Made by a program: the position numbers and the translations under genes. Under the pieces are notes generated by a model. The model was not told where the DNA came from, searched no databases, and was given only the letters and a program-made list of their open reading frames with translations. A stretch of 9,588 bases of DNA from an uncultured Helicobacter sp. (lineage in GTDB: Bacteria; Campylobacterota; Campylobacteria; Campylobacterales; Helicobacteraceae): NCBI GenBank assembly GCA_947179285.1, contig CAMXAV010000014.1, forward strand, positions 1 to 9,588. The letters are read 5' to 3'. Of this stretch, positions 1-6,433 are shown one piece after another. Numbering within the stretch: the stretch's first letter is position 1; every line of letters begins with the position of its first letter.

Positions 1-1
1 G

Positions 2-490
2 AATCAGGTGGGCAAGGGTGTGATTAGCTATGGATTGAGCAGCTACGGCTATGATATTCGCGTGAGCGATGAATTTAAGATTTTCACAAACATCAACACC
101 ACCGTTGTGGACCCCAAAGATTTTCAGCTCACAAATACGATTGATTTTCGCGGCGATGTTTGTATTATCCCGCCCAACTCGTTTGCGCTCGCACGCACGA
201 TTGAGTATTTCAAGATTCCGCGCAATGTGCTTGCGATTTGCGTGGGCAAAAGCACATACGCGCGTTGCGGGATTATCGTGAATGTTACGCCCTTCGAGCC
301 CGAGTTTGAGGGGTATATCACGATTGAGATTAGCAACACAACGCCCTTGCCCGCGAAGATTTATGCGAACGAGGGAATCGCCCAAGTGCTGTTTTTCGAG
401 GGCGATTGCGATTGCGAGGTGAGCTACAAAGACAAGAGCGGCAAATACCAAAAGCAGCAGGGAATCACACTGCCGCGCATTGTCGAGTAG
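2..490 (+). CDS. dcd: dCTP deaminase, 3' part (5' end outside window)
   Basis: Deaminates dCTP to dUTP, which dUTPase then turns into dUMP for thymidylate synthesis; a cytosolic homotrimer of the Dcd/dUTPase fold. The frame is open from base 2 and reads Asn-Gln-Val-Gly-Lys-Gly, so the GTG at 8 is an internal valine and not a start. About 24 N-terminal residues are missing if the protein matches the 188-aa H. pylori enzyme. Numbering from the GTG codon, I see the [13 protein letters not shown] block (7-19), the KSTYAR motif (81-86) with the Ser and Arg equivalent to the E. coli active site (S111, R115), and ITIEIS (104-109) whose Glu107 matches the catalytic E138. The C-terminus GITLPRIVE is typical. 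The gene converges with the cyclophilin gene, 4 bp separating the stop codons, and no terminator hairpin of note lies between them. Identification is firm. Confidence 0.95.
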   Translation, partial: NQVGKGVISYGLSSYGYDIRVSDEFKIFTNINTTVVDPKDFQLTNTIDFRGDVCIIPPNSFALARTIEYFKIPRNVLAICVGKSTYARCGIIVNVTPFEPEFEGYITIEISNTTPLPAKIYANEGIAQVLFFEGDCDCEVSYKDKSGKYQKQQGITLPRIVE

Positions 491-494
491 GCAA

Positions 495-1076
495 TCACTC
501 GCTAGGCAAAATGCTCGCCTGCAAGATGCGTGGGGTTTCTTGCGGGCGATTGTTGGAATCGGTTGGAATCGATTCGATGGCGTTGAGCGTCTCGAAGCCG
601 CTTTTGACTTCGCCAAAGATAGTGTGCTTGCCGTCTAGCCATGGCGCTTTTGCGGTTGTGATGAAAAACTGCGAACCATTGGTGTTTGCGCCTGCGTTTG
701 CCATCGCCAAGACGCCGCCGCGGTCGAAGGTATAGCCGAGCGCGATTTCGTCTTCAAAGGGCTTGTTCCAAATCGAGCTGCCGCCGCGCCCCGTGCCCGT
801 TGGGTCGCCGCCTTGAATCATAAAGCCCTTGATGATTCTGTGGAATCCAATGCCGTTGTAATAGCCCATCTCCACGAGCCGCAAGAAGTTCTCGACAGCC
901 TTAGGCGCGGCTTTGGGAAAGAGTTCGAGCGTGAGCTCGCCCGATGTCGTTTGCAACAAGACTTGCGGATTTGTGCCGCTCTTTAGAATCTCAGCAATCT
1001 TCTCGGCATGCGCAAATGCGGCGCAACAAAGCAACGCAACGCAAATTTTAATCAAACAATGATTGAACGCTTTCAT
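495..1076 (-). CDS. ppiA: Periplasmic cyclophilin-type peptidyl-prolyl cis-trans isomerase
   Basis: Catalyses cis-trans isomerisation of Xaa-Pro bonds, here probably in the periplasm as a folding helper. The 193-aa product starts with a signal peptide (Lys2, hydrophobic 8-21, likely AHA cleavage near residue 24), followed by one cyclophilin domain (about 38-190). Active-site residues of human CypA are present: FHR (Arg80), FMIQGGD (Phe85, Gln88), NGSQFF (Gln136, Phe138), and WLDGKH (Trp146, Leu147, His151). Cys17-Cys18 lie in the hydrophobic stretch but do not form a good lipobox, so a soluble protein is favoured. The start is supported by AAGGA eight bases upstream. The first 29 bp overlap the end of prs, so it is probably co-transcribed with and coupled to it. 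The symbol rests on the periplasmic cyclophilin A class; the H. pylori cyclophilin I remember lacks this leader, so strict orthology is unsure. Confidence 0.9.
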   Translation of the reverse strand: MKAFNHCLIKICVALLCCAAFAHAEKIAEILKSGTNPQVLLQTTSGELTLELFPKAAPKAVENFLRLVEMGYYNGIGFHRIIKGFMIQGGDPTGTGRGGSSIWNKPFEDEIALGYTFDRGGVLAMANAGANTNGSQFFITTAKAPWLDGKHTIFGEVKSGFETLNAIESIPTDSNNRPQETPRILQASILPSE

Positions 1077-1977
1077 TACGATAAATCCTTCGTATCACTT
1101 CGGCAAATAGCGAAGCAACGCTTAGTATTTTGATTTTGTTGTGGGGGTTGTGCAGCGGGATTGTGTCGGTAACAACGACATTGTCAATCGCTGGGCTCTC
1201 GATTCTCTCTTTCGCCGCGCCGCTAAAGACGGCATGCGTGCCAAACGCGAGCACGGCGCGCGCGCCTGCCCTCTTGAGCGCCTCGGCGGCTTTGAGCATT
1301 GTGCCCGCTGTGTCAATCATATCATCGAGCAGAATCACGCTCTTGCCCTGCACATCGCCGATGATGTTCATCACCTCGCTTTCGTTTGCCTTTTGGCGGC
1401 GCTTGTCGATGATTGCCAAATCAAGGTTTAGCAGCTTTGCAAAATAGCGCGCGCGCGCCACGCCGCCGATGTCGGGGCTCGCGACAATGGGGTGAATCAG
1501 GTTGAGATTCTCGACATATTCCTTGAACACAATCGAGCCATAGAGATTGTCGACAGGAATGTCGAAAAAGCCCTGAATCTGCCCCGCGTGGAGGTCCATC
1601 GTAACGACACGATTCACGCCTGCGGTTTGGAGCAAATCGGCAACGAGCTTGGCGCTAATGGGCACGCGCGGCGCGGCTTTGCGGTCTTGGCGCGCATAGC
1701 CAAAATAGGGAATCACCGCTGTAATCGAGGCAGCAGAGCTGCGCTTCATCGCATCGGCGATAATCAAGAGTTCCATCAGGCTATCGTTTGCTGGAGCGCA
1801 TGTGGGCTGAATCACAAACACATCATAGCCGCGCACGCTTTCGGAGATTCGCACGCTGATTTCGCCATCGCTAAAGCGCGTAATCTCGGCGGGGGATAGC
1901 AAAACATCAAGGTTTTTTGCAACATCAGCGGCGAAGCGCGGGTGCGCCGTTCCGCTGAAGATTTTGTAGCTTTTCAT
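1048..1977 (-). CDS. prs: Ribose-phosphate pyrophosphokinase (PRPP synthetase)
   Basis: Makes 5-phosphoribosyl-1-diphosphate from ribose 5-phosphate and ATP, the precursor of purines, pyrimidines, NAD, His and Trp; cytosolic, class I hexameric type. The product is 309 aa (E. coli 315). Visible motifs are RFSDGE (34-39), [10 protein letters not shown] (91-100, ATP site), metal ligands His130 and Asp169, the DKRR flexible loop with Lys192 and Arg194, and the PRPP/R5P loop [13 protein letters not shown] (214-226). The reading frame can be extended to an ATG at 2026-2028, but I chose 1977: the protein then starts MKSYKIFSG as the family does, and AGGAG lies eight bases upstream. About 220 bp separate it from the next upstream gene on this strand; I see no convincing -10 box there, so its promoter is unresolved. 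It overlaps the downstream cyclophilin gene by 29 bp. Confidence 0.95.
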   Translation of the reverse strand: MKSYKIFSGTAHPRFAADVAKNLDVLLSPAEITRFSDGEISVRISESVRGYDVFVIQPTCAPANDSLMELLIIADAMKRSSAASITAVIPYFGYARQDRKAAPRVPISAKLVADLLQTAGVNRVVTMDLHAGQIQGFFDIPVDNLYGSIVFKEYVENLNLIHPIVASPDIGGVARARYFAKLLNLDLAIIDKRRQKANESEVMNIIGDVQGKSVILLDDMIDTAGTMLKAAEALKRAGARAVLAFGTHAVFSGAAKERIESPAIDNVVVTDTIPLHNPHNKIKILSVASLFAEVIRRIYRNESVQSLFD

Positions 1978-2128
1978 GCAACATTGCTCCTGCTTGTAAG
2001 AGATGTAATCTGCAATCGCAATGCCCATGTGTTAGGCTATCATGCGATTAGGGACAAAGCAAAAGATTCCCTCTGCTATCTCCATGACGGCGACAAGGCG
2101 CTATCTAGCCATTGTCGTCTCACAAAGC

Positions 2129-2153
2129 GTTTGCGGAAGCGACTTCCGCAAAC
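2129..2153. repeat. Perfect inverted repeat, 11-bp arms, 3-bp centre
   Basis: The arms GTTTGCGGAAG (2129-2139) and CTTCCGCAAAC (2143-2153) are exact reverse complements around CGA. An 8-bp direct repeat ACAAAGCG brackets it at 2122-2129 and 2158-2165. It lies between the stop of the 65-aa gene and the start of prs, both on the minus strand. As RNA it would form a stable hairpin. On the minus strand it is followed by GCTTTGTG, too short a T run for a classical intrinsic terminator; on the plus strand an A/C-rich run follows. It could be a weak or factor-assisted terminator, an RNA-stability element, a protein-binding palindrome, or the remnant of a small insertion. The structure is certain, the role is not. 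Confidence 0.8.
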
Positions 2154-2198
2154 AACAACAAAGCGAACCTTTGCTAGGACGATGTTTTGCCGATTGTG

Positions 2199-2396
2199 CT
2201 ATTTGGTCTTTTCTTTCGGAATAGGGCGAACCTCTAAATCCATCGAAAGCACATAAGAAAGGTAATTTGGGTCATTTTCGTCAATATAGACAACCTTTCG
2301 CTTCTTGTTGATTTTATTGTCGTAATGTTCACGATACCCTTTGACAGTCTTTGGTGGTTCTATTCTGCTGTTTCTGTTTCCGCTACTTCGAATCAT
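2199..2396 (-). CDS. Small hypothetical protein (65 aa), basic, unknown function
   Basis: I do not recognise this protein. It has 65 residues, 15 Lys/Arg against 9 Asp/Glu, and no hydrophobic segment, signal peptide or cysteine. The N-terminal half is basic and Asn/Ser-rich with a KKRK cluster at 31-34; residues 39-42 are acidic (DEND); the tail is PKEKTK. It looks soluble and could bind nucleic acid, but that is only a composition argument. Evidence that it is real: an excellent Shine-Dalgarno (AAGGAGGAG) five bases before ATG, and a position 15 bp after the mnmA stop on the same strand, suggesting co-transcription. Codon use is odd: CGA, AGA, ATA, AGT and GGA occur among few codons, whereas neighbours use CGC, GGC and ATT heavily, and the segment is more A/T-rich. 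That suggests recent acquisition or a fast-evolving lineage-specific gene. Confidence 0.7.
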   Translation of the reverse strand: MIRSSGNRNSRIEPPKTVKGYREHYDNKINKKRKVVYIDENDPNYLSYVLSMDLEVRPIPKEKTK

Positions 2397-2411
2397 AGTC
2401 TCCTCCTTGAC

Positions 2412-3458
2412 CTAAGATGGGGCAATCTCTGAATGCACGATGAAGCCACCGCCAAGCACCAAGTCGCCGTCATACAGCACCAGCGCCTGCCCGTTGGCAA
2501 CGCCATAGGCATGCTCTTTGAGATTGGCAATCAGCTGCCCTCGTGAATCGAGATGGACGCTCGCAGGCGTTTTGGGGCTGCGGTAGCGAATCTTGACCAT
2601 ACATTCACGTGACGTGAAATCATGCGGCAGGGCGAGCGGATTGGCGAGCACGCGATTCTTGGCGAGCTCGTCTTTTGTGCCGACAACGATTTGGTTTTCT
2701 TTGGGGTGAATGGCGAGCACATAGTGCGGCGTATGCGCGCCATGGACAAAGAAGCCCTTGCGTTTGCCGATAGTGTATTGCATATAGCCCTTGTGTGTGC
2801 CGATTCTCTGTCCTTGCGTGTTCATAATCTCGCCTGTCTGCTCGACAGAGACATGTTGCTTAAGCACATCGACATAGTCTTTTTCGACAAAGCAGATTTC
2901 TTGGGATTCTTTATATGTCTCGATATTCCCTAGCCAAGGGAGCTTGGCAAGCGCAATGGGCTTGATGTCTTGCTTGAGCATTTCGCCCAAAGGGAAAATC
3001 ACGCGGTCAATTGCCTCTTGTGGGATTCCAAACAAAAAATAGCTTTGGTCTTTGCGCGAATCGAATGCCTCGCGGATTCTGCCTTTTGCAACGCGTGCGT
3101 AATGCCCCGTTGCGATATAATCACAGCCCATTTCCATTGCCTTTGCAAATGCAAAGCCAAATTTCATGCGTGGGTTGCACATCGCGCATGGATTGGGCGT
3201 GCGCCCTTCTTGGTAGCCGCGCACAAACTCGTTATAGACATGTTCTTTGAAAAGTTCTTGTGCGTCTAAGACATCGTAGCCAAAGCCTAAATGAGCGCTT
3301 GCTTTTTGGATATTGCGAATATTTGCGGCGTGCAGCTCTTCGCGCCCATGCAGCTTGAGATAGATTCCATGAATCTCGTATCCCTGCTCTTTTAACAAAT
3401 ACGCGCAATAAGACGAGTCGACTCCTCCACTCATCAGCAAGGCGACTTTTTTGTTCAT
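2412..3458 (-). CDS. mnmA: tRNA-specific 2-thiouridylase MnmA
   Basis: Adenylates U34 of tRNA-Lys, -Glu and -Gln and inserts sulfur to give the s2U of the wobble base; cytosolic. The product has 348 aa, somewhat shorter than E. coli MnmA (368) and close to the Helicobacter form. The N-type ATP pyrophosphatase domain carries the PP-loop SGGVDSS (10-16). TPNPCAMCN (88-95) holds the nucleophile equivalent to E. coli Cys102 at Cys94, and SQEICFV (185-191) holds the second catalytic Cys189; ATGHYARV (116-123) and YTIGKRKG (228-235) are also family blocks. The C-terminus ends in the beta-barrel LGGGFIV. The ATG has AAGGA nine bases upstream. It diverges from gyrA, with its own -10 box at 3487-3492, and leads into the 65-aa gene 15 bp downstream. 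Identification is firm. Confidence 0.95.
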   Translation of the reverse strand: MNKKVALLMSGGVDSSYCAYLLKEQGYEIHGIYLKLHGREELHAANIRNIQKASAHLGFGYDVLDAQELFKEHVYNEFVRGYQEGRTPNPCAMCNPRMKFGFAFAKAMEMGCDYIATGHYARVAKGRIREAFDSRKDQSYFLFGIPQEAIDRVIFPLGEMLKQDIKPIALAKLPWLGNIETYKESQEICFVEKDYVDVLKQHVSVEQTGEIMNTQGQRIGTHKGYMQYTIGKRKGFFVHGAHTPHYVLAIHPKENQIVVGTKDELAKNRVLANPLALPHDFTSRECMVKIRYRSPKTPASVHLDSRGQLIANLKEHAYGVANGQALVLYDGDLVLGGGFIVHSEIAPS

Positions 3459-3486
3459 CGTTTGTTGTCCTTAACTTCGATGTTGT

Positions 3487-3492
3487 ATTCTA
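3487..3492 (-). promoter_or_regulatory. Putative -10 box for mnmA
   Basis: Reading the minus strand this is TAGAAT, one mismatch from TATAAT, preceded by a run of seven T (3494-3500 on the plus strand reads A). T-rich DNA upstream of the -10 with no clear -35 is typical of Campylobacterota vegetative promoters. A start six or seven bases downstream would give an untranslated leader of roughly 20 bases before the mnmA ATG. Confidence 0.5.
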
Positions 3493-3550
3493 TCCAAAAA
3501 AATCTGAATTTGCAAGAGTTTGCGCGCCAATTTCATCGTGTTAGGAAGTT

Positions 3551-3561
3551 TATGCTAAAAT
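3551..3561 (+). promoter_or_regulatory. Extended -10 promoter of gyrA
   Basis: TATGCTAAAAT contains TGC directly before the hexamer TAAAAT (3556-3561), an extended -10 element of the housekeeping sigma factor. No good -35 is seen at the right distance, which is normal in this phylum. The predicted start near 3568 leaves about 18 bases before the gyrA ATG. The same eleven bases occur 27 bp before secA. A second, weaker copy TTGCTAAAAAT follows at 3567-3577, but a start from it would leave almost no leader. Confidence 0.6.
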
Positions 3562-3585
3562 GGTTTTTGCTAAAAATGGAAGGCT

Positions 3586-6041
3586 ATGGCAGATATGGAA
3601 GAAAGCATTCAGAATATCAAAATCAAACAATCCGTTGAGGAAAGCTATCTTGAATACTCAATGAGCGTGATTATCGGGCGCGCGTTGCCCGATGCGCGCG
3701 ATGGGCTCAAGCCCGTTCATCGCAGGATTCTCTATGCGATGCACGAGCTCGGAATGGGCGCGCGCAGCCCGCACAAAAAGAGCGCACGCATTGTCGGGGA
3801 CGTGATAGGAAAATACCACCCGCATGGCGATAGCGCCGTGTATGACGCGCTTGTGCGTATGGCGCAAGATTTTTCGATGCGCTTGCAGCTCATCGATGGG
3901 CAGGGCAACTTTGGCTCGATGGACGGCGACAGCGCAGCCGCAATGCGCTACACCGAAGCGCGCATGACATCTGCGAGCGAAGAGATTTTGCGCGATATTG
4001 AAAAAGAAACTGTTACTTTTATTCCCAACTATGACGGCAGCCAGCAAGAACCCGAGGTGCTGCCTAGTCGGATTCCAATCTGCTCGTGAATGGCAGCAAC
4101 GGAATCGCTGTGGGCATGGCGACAAACATTCCGCCACATCGCCTAAGCGAGGTGATAGACGCGACATTGCACCTCATCGACAACCCCGATTCGAGCCTCC
4201 CCGAGATTATGGAATATTTAAAAGGTCCAGACTTCCCCACAGGCGGCATTATCTATGGCAAACACGGAATCAAAGAGGCGTACGCAACAGGGCGCGGGCG
4301 CGTCAAGGTGCGCGCCAAGACGCATATCGAGAGCACAAAAACAAAAGATTTAATTATTATCGATGAACTGCCCTACCAAGTCAACAAGGCGCGGCTTGTC
4401 GAGCAGATTGCCGAGCTCGCGAAGGAGAAGGCGATTGAGGGAATCAGCGAAGTGCGCGATGAGAGCGACCGCGAGGGCGTGCGCGTTGTTGTCGAGCTCA
4501 AGCGAGACGCGATGAGTGAGATTGTGCTCAATCATTTGTTCAAATCCACGCCAATGGAGACGACATTTGGAATCATTCTGCTTGCCATCTGCGACAAGCG
4601 CCCCAAAATCTTTACACTCATCGAGCTGTTGCAGCTGTTCATCAACCACCGCAAGAGCGTGATTATCCGCCGCATCATCTTCGAGCTCCAAAAGGCGCGC
4701 GCGCGCGTGCATTTGCTCGAGGGCTTGCGCGTTGCGCTCGAGCATATCGATGAGATTGTCGCGCTTTTGAAGGCGAGCTCCGACCCGAAAGTCGCTAAAG
4801 CCGAGCTCATGAGCCGCTACACATTGAGCGAGATTCAGGCGCAGGCAATCCTCGATATGCGCTTGCAGCGCCTCACGGGGCTTGAACGCGACAAAATCGA
4901 GAAGGAATACCAAGAATTGCTCGAACAGATTGCGGGGCTCGAGAAGATTCTAAAGAGCGAAGAGGAGCTGAACAATGTCATCAAGACCGAGCTTGTCGAA
5001 GTGCGCGAGCGGTTCTATGACGAGCGGCGCACGGAGATTGTCGAGGACTATGAAAGCATTGATGAGGAAGATTTGATTCTCGATGAAAATGTTGTCGTAA
5101 CGATGAGCCACCGCGGCTATGTCAAGCGTGTGCCGATTCGCATCTACGAGAAGCAGCACCGAGGCGGCAAGGGCAAGATTGGCGCAAACACGCATGATGA
5201 TGATTTCATCGAGAGCTTCTTCGTCTCGAGCACGCATGATACGATTTTGTTCCTCACCGACAGAGGGCAACTCTATTGGCTCAAGGTCTATAAGATTCCC
5301 GAAGCAAGCCGCACGGCGATTGGCAAGGCGGTTGTGAATCTCATCAACCTTGCGCCGGGCGAAAAAATTAAGGCAACGATTACGACAAAAGACTTTGAAA
5401 GCAACAAATCGATTGCGTTTTTCACGAAAAAGGGCTTGATGAAGCGCACAAACCTAAGCGAGTTTAAGAACATTCGCTCGGTTGGAATCCGCGCGATTAG
5501 CCTCGATGATGACGATGAACTCGTGATGGCAAAGATTATCGACAACGAGCAGGCGCAGCAGGTGTTGGTTGTGACGTATCATGGCATGGCTGTGCGATTC
5601 TTGGCAAACGAGGTGCGCGACACAGGGCGCAACACGCGCGGCGTAACGGCGATTCGCTTCAAAGAAGAAAACGACTATGTAACGGGCGCAACGGTGATTG
5701 ATTCCGAAGACGCAGAAATCTTGAGTGTCAGCGAGCAGGGAATCGGCAAGCGCACGCAGGCATGCGAGTATCGCATGACAAGGCGCGGCGGCAAGGGAGT
5801 GATTGCGATGAAGCTCACGCAAAAGACGGGGCAGCTCGTGGGAATCGTGAATGTCGATGAGAGCATGGATTTGATGTTGCTCACGGGCAACGGCAAGATG
5901 ATTCGCGTGGATATGCACACCATTCGCAAGGCGGGGCGCAACACAAGCGGCGTGATTATCGTCAATGTCGCCGAGGGCGAAAAAGTCGTCTCGATTGCCA
6001 AATGCCCCAAAGACGAAGAGGAGCAGGCATTGTTGCAATGA
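3586..6041 (+). CDS. gyrA: DNA gyrase subunit A, interrupted by a one-base frameshift
   Basis: Gyrase A cleaves and rejoins DNA to introduce negative supercoils, as an A2B2 complex with GyrB. Codons 1-164 read normally, then a missing A near 4077 shifts the frame into TGA at 4087-4089; from 4077 the rest is open in the next frame to 6041. Restoring the base gives about 818 aa (H. pylori about 827). Motifs: [17 protein letters not shown] (31-47), quinolone region HGDSAVYD (80-87) with Ser83 and Asp87, catalytic Tyr122 in MRYTEAR, and IPNLLVNGS spanning the lesion. The C-terminal beta-pinwheel has a GyrA box variant QHRGGKG near 524-530 and a second RRGGKG near the last blade. GGAAGG lies only 2 bases before this ATG; the in-frame ATG at 3595 has better spacing. 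The stop overlaps the next gene's ATG. As gyrA is essential, a sequence error is likelier than a true pseudogene. Confidence 0.95.
4075..4079 (+). other. gyrA: Frameshift site in gyrA (one A missing)
   Basis: The sequence reads CCAAT where the family sequence Pro-Asn-Leu-Leu-Val-Asn-Gly needs CCA-AAT. Frame one gives Pro-Ile-Cys-Ser-stop; the other frame gives Asn-Leu-Leu-Val-Asn-Gly starting at 4077. An AAA run shortened to AA explains it completely. Residues on both sides match GyrA without any other damage. There is no slippery heptamer or following stem-loop to suggest programmed frameshifting. Confidence 0.92.
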
Positions 6042-6430
6042 GAATCTGTCTTGGCATGCTCTTGCTCGCTTGTGCATATGCGCATGATTTCTATATCTTT
6101 TCGTATCGCGCCGCAATGCGCAACGGCATGCTGATTAACGAAGCCTACAATGTCGCGCGGAGCATGAGTGTCCCCAAAGCTTTCGATGTGCGCGCCACAT
6201 GCGAGATTGGCGAGCCGCTTGGCGACCTCACGGTGTTTTACCGCCTGCGCACAGAAAAAGACGCGATGTTGCTGTGTTTCATGCGCAACGGAATCGGGCT
6301 TCGAGACGACACGACGGTGCTCAACCTCGCGAGCCGCTCGACAACCACGCTTTGGATTGCGCCTGTCGTGCTGCGTGCGCGCGAGATTGACGGCTATGCG
6401 GTTGTTGAAATCTTAGACATAAAGGAGTAG
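6038..6430 (+). CDS. Small secreted hypothetical protein between gyrA and flgR
   Basis: A protein of 130 aa whose function I do not know. It occupies the position of the uncharacterised gene between gyrA and flgR in H. pylori (HP0702, from memory). The start is the ATG at 6038, which overlaps the gyrA stop as ATGA; the frame can be read further upstream, but that would lose the export signal. Residues 1-15 look like a short signal peptide (Arg2, hydrophobic 3-12, AYA before His16). LLAC at 9-12 also resembles a lipobox, though Cys12 is unusually near the N-terminus, so lipoprotein versus soluble periplasmic is open. The mature part has no further membrane segment and two cysteines, 55 and 80, that could form a disulfide. 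Its stop lies 3 bp before the flgR ATG and overlaps the flgR ribosome-binding site, so gyrA, this gene and flgR are probably translated as a coupled unit. Confidence 0.8.
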   Translation: MRICLGMLLLACAYAHDFYIFSYRAAMRNGMLINEAYNVARSMSVPKAFDVRATCEIGEPLGDLTVFYRLRTEKDAMLLCFMRNGIGLRDDTTVLNLASRSTTTLWIAPVVLRAREIDGYAVVEILDIKE

Positions 6431-6433
6431 CAG

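Noticed and set aside
484..502. Short inverted repeat (CGAGT/ACTCG) at the dcd-cyclophilin junction as a bidirectional terminator
   Set aside because: Only five base pairs with an eight-base loop and no T run on either side.
1017..1030. Lipoprotein signal in the cyclophilin leader (Cys17-Cys18)
   Set aside because: The residue before the first Cys is Leu and before the second is Cys, not Ala/Gly/Ser; an AHA signal peptidase I site follows.
1978..2028. Longer prs start at 2028 (17 extra residues)
   Set aside because: The extension is not part of the PRPP synthetase family, and the ATG at 1977 has a proper AGGAG at eight bases.
2032..2085. 17-codon minus-strand reading frame before prs as a leader peptide
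   Set aside because: No ribosome-binding site precedes its ATG and no attenuator-type paired hairpins follow it.
2029..2198. tRNA or other structured RNA gene in the prs-upstream gap
   Set aside because: I found no T-arm motif, acceptor pairing or CCA end on either strand; only the palindrome stands out.
4070..4090. Programmed ribosomal frameshift in gyrA
   Set aside because: No slippery heptamer or downstream structure is seen, and GyrA is not known to use recoding; one lost A explains it fully.
4350..4913. Long open frames antisense to gyrA and other genes (for example 4350-4913, 5454-6116, 8778-9569 minus)
   Set aside because: They mirror real genes, are rich in His, Ala, Leu and Arg as expected for antisense of GC-rich codons, and show no recognisable domain.
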